From: an uncultured Pelagibacteraceae bacterium
GTDB taxonomy: Bacteria; Pseudomonadota; Alphaproteobacteria; Pelagibacterales; Pelagibacteraceae
Direction of reading: 5' to 3'
DNA length: 60,563 nt
Assembly (NCBI GenBank): GCA_902535625.1
Contig: CACAUA010000004.1
Span: 1 to 60,563, forward strand
Part shown: positions 26,676 through 33,978 of the stretch, piece after piece
Layout of the letters: every line of letters starts with the position of its first letter
Position numbering within the stretch: position 1 is the stretch's first letter
Notes under the pieces: generated by a model
The model's database searches: none
Told to the model about the DNA's origin: nothing
What the model saw: the letters and a program-made list of their open reading frames with translations, nothing else
Position numbers and translations under genes: made by a program

Positions 26676-28004
26676 TTAGCTCCAAGGAAACGGACTGTTC
26701 GATGTCGGATGAAGTTTTCCTTTTTCATATCTATCGAACCTAAACGGTTTTAATAATTCACTTTCATGACCTAAAATTTCTTGTGCAACAAGGTGCCCAA
26801 CACCTATCATTTTGTAACCATGATTTGCATCTGCAATCATGTAAACATTTTCAAAAAATCTATCGAATATTGGGAATGAGTCTGGCGTCAAACAACCCAA
26901 TCCTCCTGATGGTCCCTTTCTATACAGATGAGATTTACCAACAAAACGTTTCTGAATATGTGCAAGTGCTGAAGTCCACATATCAGAAAATTTATCAGTG
27001 GTTTGATATTCTGGAGAATCTATCCCATACGGATCAACATTAACTTCATCAAAATGTTTTTGAACAATGTAAGGTGATGTTCCACCTTGAACTCCCAATC
27101 CTTCAATATCAGGTTTATAATAAATACCCCATAAGTCTTCTGTAATTATTTTACCATCTTTGTCAGAATAAAGTGGTGCATCTGTATCAACATGAATTAC
27201 TGGAGGCGGTTTACCTTCATTAGTTTTTAAATAATCTGCATCTACACCCAATACACCTTCTTGTAAAAACCAGTATTTCCACATTTCAACTTCATGCATT
27301 TTTCCATTTTTAGCATCTTTTATGTTAGTAGTTTTTGGTAACTCCAACATATTCCAAAAATCTCTTACCCATGGTCCTGCTCCAATAACTACCTGATCAC
27401 AATCAATTGTACCTTTATCTGTAACCACGCCAGTAATTGCATTGCTGTTACTCCCTCTTTTAAAACCTGTAACCTTTACTCCTTTATGAACGTTTACACC
27501 GTTTGAATTTGCTTTTTTCTCTAGTGCTTTAATTGAGTCCTTATTAAATGCATATCCACCTTTTTTTTCATGCAAGACTGATGTAATACCTTTTGCTTGC
27601 CAATCACTAAAAATTCCTTGCATATATTTCATGCAATCTTTTTCACCTTCTATAAATTCTGATTCATATCCAATAGCTTTTTGTTGTTCATAAATACTTG
27701 CAACATCTTTATGCATTACTTCTGGAGAAATTTGCATATAGCCAACAGCATTATATTTAAATGCCTCTGGATCACTTTCCCAAACACTAACTGAATGAGC
27801 CATTAATTCTCTCATTGCTGGTTGAAAATAATTATTTCTAACAACTCCACATGCAATTCCACTTGCACCTGCAGCAGTGTCTTTTTTTTCTAGGACAACT
27901 ACATCGTTTGGATTTTTATATTTTTCGGAAAGTTTCCAAGCAGTACTTAACCCGTGAATTCCTCCACCAATTATTACAACTTTTGCTTTTGTCGGTAACG
28001 ACAT
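26676..28004 (-). CDS. FAD-dependent oxidoreductase, sarcosine-oxidase beta / DAO family
   Basis: Protein of 442 residues with an N-terminal FAD-binding motif VVIIGGGIHGLSTAWKLSEKY and the downstream GASGIACGVVRNNYFQPAMREL, where family members carry covalent flavin or substrate residues. The C-terminal part has GPSGGLGCLTPDSFPIFDR and ANHGYKMIGVGHLVAQEI. It should oxidise a secondary or tertiary amine, possibly an N-methyl amino acid. Its neighbours are a winged-helix protein and a DUF1989-GcvT fusion that could provide the folate-binding half. The substrate is unknown. Confidence 0.78.
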   Translation of the reverse strand: MSLPTKAKVVIIGGGIHGLSTAWKLSEKYKNPNDVVVLEKKDTAAGASGIACGVVRNNYFQPAMRELMAHSVSVWESDPEAFKYNAVGYMQISPEVMHKDVASIYEQQKAIGYESEFIEGEKDCMKYMQGIFSDWQAKGITSVLHEKKGGYAFNKDSIKALEKKANSNGVNVHKGVKVTGFKRGSNSNAITGVVTDKGTIDCDQVVIGAGPWVRDFWNMLELPKTTNIKDAKNGKMHEVEMWKYWFLQEGVLGVDADYLKTNEGKPPPVIHVDTDAPLYSDKDGKIITEDLWGIYYKPDIEGLGVQGGTSPYIVQKHFDEVNVDPYGIDSPEYQTTDKFSDMWTSALAHIQKRFVGKSHLYRKGPSGGLGCLTPDSFPIFDRFFENVYMIADANHGYKMIGVGHLVAQEILGHESELLKPFRFDRYEKGKLHPTSNSPFPWS

Positions 28005-28093
28005 GGACGAACTTTAATTTTTTAGCAAAGGAAAGAATATAATAATTTTTATATATAATTTATATAAATTCTAAATATTTGTGAGAATTTTAT

Positions 28094-28444
28094 TTAAAAA
28101 CTCAAATTTTTGAGAGTTTTCAAATATTCGTTAAATTCATTAACAAAATTCTGTGTGGGTAAAACGTACTTTTTTCTATGGTCATTTCCGGTTTTTTCGA
28201 GGTAAAAAAACTCTTTATCACAAGCTTCTTTGATCATGAGTGCAGACTTGGGCCTAGAGGTTTTGAAAAGTCTAGTCTTAAGTTCTTCTACAGATAAGTT
28301 TTCATTTAATTTATAGGAATTCATCACAATCAACATCATGTGATAATGTGAAGGAGACTTTCTGAAAAAGTAATTACTGGATGTATGGGACAGTTTCATT
28401 TGATCTTCCCAAAATTCCAGTAAATCCTTTGATGATTTTGACAT
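28094..28444 (-). CDS. Winged-helix (MarR-like) putative regulator
   Basis: Protein of 116 residues with predicted helices and a C-terminal wing: SPSHYHMMLIVMNSYKL, LSVEELKTRLFKTSRPKSALMIKEACDKEFFYLEKTGNDHRKKYVLPT. The pattern (helix, recognition helix after SRPKSA, then a beta-hairpin with DHRKKY) fits a MarR-like winged helix. Its start overlaps the stop of the DUF1989-GcvT gene by one base, so it is probably a local regulator co-transcribed with that gene. A 14-bp palindrome in the divergent region is a possible target. Family call is tentative. Confidence 0.6.
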   Translation of the reverse strand: MSKSSKDLLEFWEDQMKLSHTSSNYFFRKSPSHYHMMLIVMNSYKLNENLSVEELKTRLFKTSRPKSALMIKEACDKEFFYLEKTGNDHRKKYVLPTQNFVNEFNEYLKTLKNLSF

Positions 28445-30783
28445 TAAGATTTTACTCGTGTTTTTTGAGGATCGTAATGTGGGAAACCAACAACTTTAGC
28501 AGGTATTCTTTTTTGATGTCCATCAATTTTACCGACTTCAACGTTCATACCTATTTCTGAATGACCTACATCAATTCTGCATAAAGCAATATTTTTATTC
28601 AAAGTAGGAGATAGACATCCGCTTGTAACTACGCCTATTTGGGATCTTCCAATGTGAACACAATCACCGTGATTAGCTTTTTCTTTGCCTACAAGTTCTA
28701 ATCCAACTAATTTCTTTTGCGGATTTTCTTTTCTCTTTATTAATGCTTCTTTACCGATGAAATCTGCTGTTTTTGTTTTTAAAGGAACCGTAAATCCAAC
28801 ACCAGCTTCAAAAGGGTCAACTTGGCCGTCAAATTCATTACCAAATAATATTAGTCCAGCTTCAATTCTTAATAAATCTAATGCTCCAAAACCAGCAGGT
28901 ATTAATCCTTCATCTTTTCCAGCTTCCATAAGCACATCCCAAACTGCTGGTGCATCAGAAGGGTGACACCATATTTCGTATCCTAACTCGCCAGTGTATC
29001 CAGTTCTAGAAACCATTAATGGAATTCCACTAAGTTCTTTTACTCTACAGATTGTAAACCTAAACCATTGTAATTCTGAAATAGAAGGTTGTGTTGGTGG
29101 AGTAAAAATAAACTTTTCTAAAATTTTTCTACTATTTGGTCCTTGTAGAGAAATATTATTTATTTGATCAGTAGAGTTTTTAACTAAAACATTAAACTTT
29201 TTCTTTTTTGCTTGTTCTTTTAACCATTCACCTGCGTATTCATCACCACATACCCATCTAAATCCATGATCACTCATTTTTAACAATGTTCCATCATCAA
29301 ACATAGAACCATTTTCATAACACATAGAAGAATAAACAATCTGTCCAACCGACAATTTTTTAACATTTCTAGTTAAAGTATAGTCCATCAATTCTTCTGC
29401 ATCCGGACCTAATATTTCAAATTTTCTTAATGAAGATAAATCAATTAAAACTGCTTTTTCTCTGCATGCTGTATATTCATTTATTACTCCATGTTTAGTG
29501 TAATCATTGGGTAGCCAATATCCTCTAGCATCAACAAAGTTTCTTGTTAACTTAGAAGTTCTTTCATGAAATCCTGTATTTTTTGTTAGTTTTAGTTCTG
29601 AGTCTGGTTTCATTCTAAATGCAAAAGATTTTGTAAATTCTCTTTTTTTTTCATAAGTTCTAACAAAAATATCTGTAGGGTTCCATGAATTACATGGATC
29701 TATATCACTTGGACATGCTGATGTTCCGCAGGTTAAATCTTTTAAAGCTCTTAATATTACATAATCTCCAGGTCTAGCAAATGATTCATCAGAAAGCACA
29801 GTATTCAAACCTCCTGCCGAAGTATTAAAAAATAAATTTATAGCGTGCCATCCTTTTTGTCTATTAACCCCAAAATTTTCCATAGCACCACTTAAGTTAT
29901 CTGAGCAATTTGGATGCCCAAAATAACCAGCGTCTTCGTAATACTTTGATGTACAAGCAAGATTAAAAGTGTCATGCCTACCAACAGTATCTCTTATTAC
30001 CTCTACTAAAGGTTCATGATCTGTATCATAAAATTTTGAATATAATCCTGGTCCTGGAAAAGTATTACCCATAAAGGTCCTGGTTGTTTGCCAATCTAAA
30101 CCTTTCTCTATACCTTTACCTAATTTAGCTGTATCAAAAGCAACAAAATCTGAACATTGTCTACCAGTTGGACAAATTATTTGAATATAGTCTCCTTCTT
30201 TAACTTCAAAAGAAATCGCTGATTGTTTTGCAATATTTTTTTCGTCTAGAGGATCAAAAATTGGATCTGGAATTATTCTATGTTCTTTATGGTCAACAAT
30301 ATTATTTCTTTTAATAAATAAAGTTAATTCTGTTGGAGGATTTTGTTCATGAACCAACATATCATTGCCAGGGGCAGAAAAAATACAATAACATTTATCT
30401 TTTGAAGTTATTTTAATTTTTTCTCCTGGTGGAGTGTCTTTATCAAAAAGGATTGAAGATTTAGACTTTGCAATTTTAAGATTTCTTTTTTCTAATTGAC
30501 GCAATGCAATTTTTGAGCTTTCTTCATTTCTATTTAAAATTTTGATTATATCATTTTCTGATTTAGAAGATTTTAAATTTAAAATCGATGGATCTGAATT
30601 TCCATCAGAATTAAAAACAACTATTTCGCAAATTTGATTTCCTTCATTATTAATAATTTCAATTTCATCATCTGGAAAAATCTGAACCCCCGTAAGTCCA
30701 CCGCCATTAATTACATATCTTTCAACCCCAGGTGGCAAAACATTTAAACCAGGTTCATTTATCCTTAAATTTTCGTCTAACAT
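28444..30783 (-). CDS. DUF1989-GcvT (aminomethyltransferase) fusion protein
   Basis: Protein of 779 residues. Residues 1-185 hold a degenerate beta-rich region; 188-376 is a full DUF1989 (urea carboxylase-associated) domain with DTVGRHDTFN, GHPNCSDNLSGAM and a cysteine set in CGTSACPSDIDPCNSWNPTD that could bind metal; 400-775 is a GcvT-type THF-binding domain (VLIDLSSLRKFEILGPDAEELMDYTLTRN, SRTGYTGELGYEIW, GFGALDLLRIEAGL). GcvT domains accept methylene groups onto tetrahydrofolate. With the neighbouring FAD oxidoreductase it could form a split demethylase. The combined activity has not, to my knowledge, been defined. Confidence 0.85.
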   Translation of the reverse strand: MLDENLRINEPGLNVLPPGVERYVINGGGLTGVQIFPDDEIEIINNEGNQICEIVVFNSDGNSDPSILNLKSSKSENDIIKILNRNEESSKIALRQLEKRNLKIAKSKSSILFDKDTPPGEKIKITSKDKCYCIFSAPGNDMLVHEQNPPTELTLFIKRNNIVDHKEHRIIPDPIFDPLDEKNIAKQSAISFEVKEGDYIQIICPTGRQCSDFVAFDTAKLGKGIEKGLDWQTTRTFMGNTFPGPGLYSKFYDTDHEPLVEVIRDTVGRHDTFNLACTSKYYEDAGYFGHPNCSDNLSGAMENFGVNRQKGWHAINLFFNTSAGGLNTVLSDESFARPGDYVILRALKDLTCGTSACPSDIDPCNSWNPTDIFVRTYEKKREFTKSFAFRMKPDSELKLTKNTGFHERTSKLTRNFVDARGYWLPNDYTKHGVINEYTACREKAVLIDLSSLRKFEILGPDAEELMDYTLTRNVKKLSVGQIVYSSMCYENGSMFDDGTLLKMSDHGFRWVCGDEYAGEWLKEQAKKKKFNVLVKNSTDQINNISLQGPNSRKILEKFIFTPPTQPSISELQWFRFTICRVKELSGIPLMVSRTGYTGELGYEIWCHPSDAPAVWDVLMEAGKDEGLIPAGFGALDLLRIEAGLILFGNEFDGQVDPFEAGVGFTVPLKTKTADFIGKEALIKRKENPQKKLVGLELVGKEKANHGDCVHIGRSQIGVVTSGCLSPTLNKNIALCRIDVGHSEIGMNVEVGKIDGHQKRIPAKVVGFPHYDPQKTRVKS

Positions 30784-30815
30784 TTTAAATCAATGATTAC
30801 TTATGTTTAAGAATA

Positions 30816-30829
30816 AATCAGTACTGATT
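30816..30829. promoter_or_regulatory. 14-bp perfect palindrome in the divergent proX / DUF1989-GcvT region
   Basis: AATCAGTACTGATT is its own reverse complement. It lies between the divergent starts at 30783 and 30925, about 35 bases upstream of the predicted proX -35 box. It is a candidate operator for a dimeric regulator controlling both directions, perhaps the winged-helix protein next door. Confidence 0.45.
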
Positions 30830-30862
30830 AATTGTATATATAAATTTTAGTACCAACTTTTG

Positions 30863-30891
30863 TTGACTGTAAGATTAAATTTAAGGATACT
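30863..30891 (+). promoter_or_regulatory. Predicted sigma70 promoter of proX
   Basis: TTGACT (30863-30868) and GATACT (30886-30891) are separated by exactly 17 bases. The match is 5/6 to the -35 and 4/6 to the -10. The start of transcription would be near 30898, leaving a leader of about 27 bases with a GAGAGGAGA Shine-Dalgarno before ATG 30925. Confidence 0.6.
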
Positions 30892-30924
30892 TAAATACTT
30901 AATATATTAAGAGAGGAGAAATAA

Positions 30925-31869
30925 ATGAAGAAAATACTATCTTTACTCTCAGCTATAGTAATTACTGTAGTAAGCTTTGCAGGAATATCTAACGCTGACA
31001 GTAAAAAACCCATAGTGATCCCAACTCATAACTGGTCAAGTCAAATTGTTATGGCCTATGTTATTGGTGGAATCTTTGAAAGCATGGGAAACAATGTTAA
31101 ATATGTAAATGCTGACTCTCAAGCGGTTTACGAGTCAATTAGAATTGGTGATGTAACTATATCTCATGAAGTATGGGAATCTGCTTTTGGTAAGTCATTT
31201 ACAACAGCTTTAGACAAAGGTGGTTTGTTAGATTGGGGTGATCATGAAGCAAGGACTCTTGAGGATATGGGATATCCAAACTGGGTTGTTGAAAAAGGTC
31301 TATGTCCAGGTCTACCAGATTGGACAGCTCTAAAAAATCCAGATTGTGCAAAAAACTTTACAACGCCTGACTCTCCAGATGGAAAAGGAAGAATGTTGGA
31401 AGGACCACAGACTTGGCATGGTGACTTAATCCCTCAAAGGATTGATGCTCTAGGCTTAGGAGATTTATGGTGGGTTAAGTTTGCTGGAGGTGCTGATGCA
31501 CTTTGGGCAGAATTAGCAGCTGCTGAAAAAGAAGGAAGAGGAACAATAATTTTCAACTGGACACCAAACTTTACTGATGGTGCTGGTTTTACATTTATCG
31601 ACTTCCCTCCATATACAGCTGGTTGTAGACCAGCAGATGGTGGTGATGGAAAATGTGGTTCTCCGGATGGTTATTTGAAAAAAGCAGTTCACGAAGATTT
31701 TCCAAAAACTCATCCAGATGCAGCAGCAGCGTTCAAAAAATTGTCATTCTCAACAAGTCAAATTGGTGCAATGGCAGCTTTAGTAGACGTTGACAAAATG
31801 ACTCACGAAGATGCAGCTAAAAAATGGTTAGCTGATAACGAGTCAACTTGGAAAGCTTTCCTTAAATAA
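30925..31869 (+). CDS. proX: Glycine-betaine/proline-type ABC transporter substrate-binding protein
   Basis: Protein of 314 residues with a signal peptide (about residues 1-24, ending in GISNADS) and an OpuAC-type ligand-binding fold. Segments such as IPTHNWSSQIVMAYVIGGIFESMG, the ISHEVWESAFGK loop and GTIIFNWTPNF contain tryptophans that form the quaternary-amine cage in ProX/OpuAC relatives. It would capture glycine betaine or a related osmolyte in the periplasm. It has its own promoter, a strong Shine-Dalgarno and a following terminator, consistent with much higher expression than the permease genes. Confidence 0.88.
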   Translation: MKKILSLLSAIVITVVSFAGISNADSKKPIVIPTHNWSSQIVMAYVIGGIFESMGNNVKYVNADSQAVYESIRIGDVTISHEVWESAFGKSFTTALDKGGLLDWGDHEARTLEDMGYPNWVVEKGLCPGLPDWTALKNPDCAKNFTTPDSPDGKGRMLEGPQTWHGDLIPQRIDALGLGDLWWVKFAGGADALWAELAAAEKEGRGTIIFNWTPNFTDGAGFTFIDFPPYTAGCRPADGGDGKCGSPDGYLKKAVHEDFPKTHPDAAAAFKKLSFSTSQIGAMAALVDVDKMTHEDAAKKWLADNESTWKAFLK

Positions 31870-31891
31870 GGATAAAAGTTAAAAAATTAAG

Positions 31892-31926
31892 ATCTCCCCC
31901 AATTCTGTTGGGGGGGATTTTTTTTT
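31892..31926 (+). terminator. Rho-independent terminator after proX
   Basis: The arms ATCTCCCCCA and TGGGGGGGAT pair over ten positions (one G-U) around a seven-base loop and are followed by a run of T (31918-31926). It separates highly expressed proX from the downstream MORN, proV and proW genes, which would depend on read-through or another promoter. Confidence 0.88.
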
Positions 31927-31951
31927 ATAAAGATTTGTGTAAAATATATTT

Positions 31952-32329
31952 ATGAGAAAATATCTTTTTTACTTTTTTTTAAGTTTATTAATAAGCTCAT
32001 CAGTTTTTGCTCGAAGCACCGGATGTAAAGAAGGTAACTGTGAAAATGGATATGGAAAATGGGTTTATACAGATAAAACTACTTATGAAGGTGAGTGGGT
32101 AGGAACAAAAAAAAATGGCCAAGGTGTAGAAACATGGCCAAACGGATATATCTATAAAGGTGAGTTTAAAAATAGCGTTTGGAGCGGTATAGGAACTTTA
32201 ACTTTCCCAGATGGCTCTACTTACGAAGGAGAGTGGGCTAATGGTTTTATGAATGGCAAAGGAACTTTTACTTGGGCTAATGGAGACCAAAAAATAGGGA
32301 TTTGGAAAAACGGTAAATTACAAGATTAA
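31952..32329 (+). CDS. Exported MORN-repeat protein
   Basis: Protein of 125 residues with a signal peptide (FYFFLSLLISSSVFARS) and about four MORN-type repeats: YEGEWVGTKKNGQGVETWPNG, YKGEFKNSVWSGIGTLTFPDG, YEGEWANGFMNGKGTFTWANG and a partial last one. Two cysteines flank the first repeat (STGCKEGNCENG). MORN repeats form small beta-hairpin scaffolds for membrane or protein contacts. Its stop overlaps the start of the 183-residue protein by one base (TAATG). A transport-related role is only suggested by its place between proX and proV. Confidence 0.8.
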   Translation: MRKYLFYFFLSLLISSSVFARSTGCKEGNCENGYGKWVYTDKTTYEGEWVGTKKNGQGVETWPNGYIYKGEFKNSVWSGIGTLTFPDGSTYEGEWANGFMNGKGTFTWANGDQKIGIWKNGKLQD

Positions 32330-32880
32330 TGTCGAACGAAACTTCATTTAATAAATTAAAAGGATTACCCGAAAACCTAAAACAATTTATAGGACTGATA
32401 ATTTTAACAATAGTCATAATTACTTCTTTTGCTATTTTAAATAATATATTTAGCGAGGGTGATGAATTAGTTAGGAAAATGAAATTGGAAGAAGAGAGAA
32501 TTGCAAAAGAGAGAAAACTAAGTGCATTAATTTCAAAACTTCCCTCGGGTATATTAGTAACTTTTGATGGTACTGATCATTATAAATTATCAGATGAATT
32601 GTATGAGGGAGTGTGTAATGCCACAAAGCTTATCCCCCAAAGAGCAATAATGGGTGCAAATTTCTTAAATTTTAGAGCACACGAAATTTATACTATTAAC
32701 GGCAATAAGATTGATGAAACATTTGTTGAATGGGATGCTGAAAAAAAGAAATGTTTTGCAGGTTTTACAGTTAGTGGAAATAACGTAGGAGTAGACGAAA
32801 CAATTAAAGTAAGCGGTGAAGCCTTAAGTTTTTTAAGCACTGGAATTGATACAAGGGTTTATTTTATTAAAAATTTTTAA
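32329..32880 (+). CDS. Membrane-anchored protein of unknown function (183 aa)
   Basis: Protein of 183 residues: one membrane helix (about residues 20-43, LIILTIVIITSFAILNNIF), a short charged coiled stretch (MKLEEERIAKERKLSALI) and a periplasmic domain of about 110 residues with CNATKL and KKCFAGFTVSG cysteines. I recognise no family. It is coupled to the MORN protein by a one-base overlap and lies 63 bases before proV, so the pair may be expressed with the transporter. Confidence 0.7.
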   Translation: MSNETSFNKLKGLPENLKQFIGLIILTIVIITSFAILNNIFSEGDELVRKMKLEEERIAKERKLSALISKLPSGILVTFDGTDHYKLSDELYEGVCNATKLIPQRAIMGANFLNFRAHEIYTINGNKIDETFVEWDAEKKKCFAGFTVSGNNVGVDETIKVSGEALSFLSTGIDTRVYFIKNF

Positions 32881-32943
32881 TGGAAAGAAGCTTCAATTAT
32901 ATTGATTTTAATTTAATTAATTTTCGTATATTTTTAAAGAATT

Positions 32944-33975
32944 ATGTCTGAAGCAGTAATCAAATGCGAAGCAGTTTATAAAATTTTTGGTGAAAATGCC
33001 AAAAAGATGCTTCAAGACTCAAATGGTAATGTTGATGCCAAAACATTTCAAGAAAATGGTTGTATAGTAGGTGTTAACAATGCCTCTTTTGAAGTGGCAA
33101 AAGGAGAGATGCTTGTTGTAATGGGCTTATCTGGATCTGGTAAGTCAACTTTACTAAGGTGTATATCAAGATTAACAGATGCAACAGGTGGAAAAATTTT
33201 CATTGAAGGTCAAGATTTATTAAATTTAAATAATAAAGAGTTAATTGAGCTTAGAAGAAACAAAATGGGAATGGTTTTCCAAAGCTTTGCTCTTCTTCCA
33301 CACAAAACCGTTGTAGAAAATATAGCTTTTCCTCTTCAAATCAAAGGTATCAAAACTGAGGAGAGCATTAATAAAGCAATGGAGATGGTTAAATTAGTTG
33401 GACTTGATGGAAGAGAAAATTATTTTCCAAGAGAACTTTCAGGTGGACAACAACAAAGAGTGGGTATTGCAAGATCTCTAGCAGTTGAACCTGATATATG
33501 GTTTTTAGATGAACCTTTTTCTGCTTTAGATCCTTTAATTAGAAAAGAAATGCAAGATGAATTTTTAAGACTTCAAGAAAAATTACAAAAAACAATTATG
33601 TTTATTACTCATGATTTTGATGAAGCATTAAAACTTGCTGATCGAATTGCAATTATGAAAGATGGTATAATTGAACAACTAGATACACCTGCAAATATAG
33701 TTTTAAACCCAGCCACAGAATATGTAAGAAAATTTACTGAAGAAGTACCTAGAGAAAAAGTTTTATTAATTCAAGATGTAATGGATGAATCTATATCTAA
33801 TAATTTAGGTGATGTTAAAGTTTCAAAAGATGAAATCATAGAAAATGTTGCAGAAAAAATATTAACGCAAGAAAAATCTGTAGCAGTTATAGATGAAAAT
33901 AATAAAACCGTTGGGTCAATCAACCCGATAAAAATAATAAATACTGTATTTGGTGGAAGAAAGAACGGAAAATAA
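32944..33975 (+). CDS. proV: Glycine-betaine-type ABC transporter ATP-binding protein
   Basis: ATPase of 343 residues with Walker A GLSGSGKST (about 60-68), Q-loop GMVFQSFALLPHKT, signature LSGGQQQRVGIARSLA, Walker B IWFLDEPFSALD and switch FITHDFDEAL, all in the ProV/OpuAA form. A C-terminal part (about 270-340) looks like a single CBS-like region (VAVIDENNKTVGSINP), where ProV/OpuAA normally sense ionic strength. It is followed three bases later by the permease, and together with proX forms the uptake system. Confidence 0.9.
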   Translation: MSEAVIKCEAVYKIFGENAKKMLQDSNGNVDAKTFQENGCIVGVNNASFEVAKGEMLVVMGLSGSGKSTLLRCISRLTDATGGKIFIEGQDLLNLNNKELIELRRNKMGMVFQSFALLPHKTVVENIAFPLQIKGIKTEESINKAMEMVKLVGLDGRENYFPRELSGGQQQRVGIARSLAVEPDIWFLDEPFSALDPLIRKEMQDEFLRLQEKLQKTIMFITHDFDEALKLADRIAIMKDGIIEQLDTPANIVLNPATEYVRKFTEEVPREKVLLIQDVMDESISNNLGDVKVSKDEIIENVAEKILTQEKSVAVIDENNKTVGSINPIKIINTVFGGRKNGK

Positions 33976-33978
33976 ATT

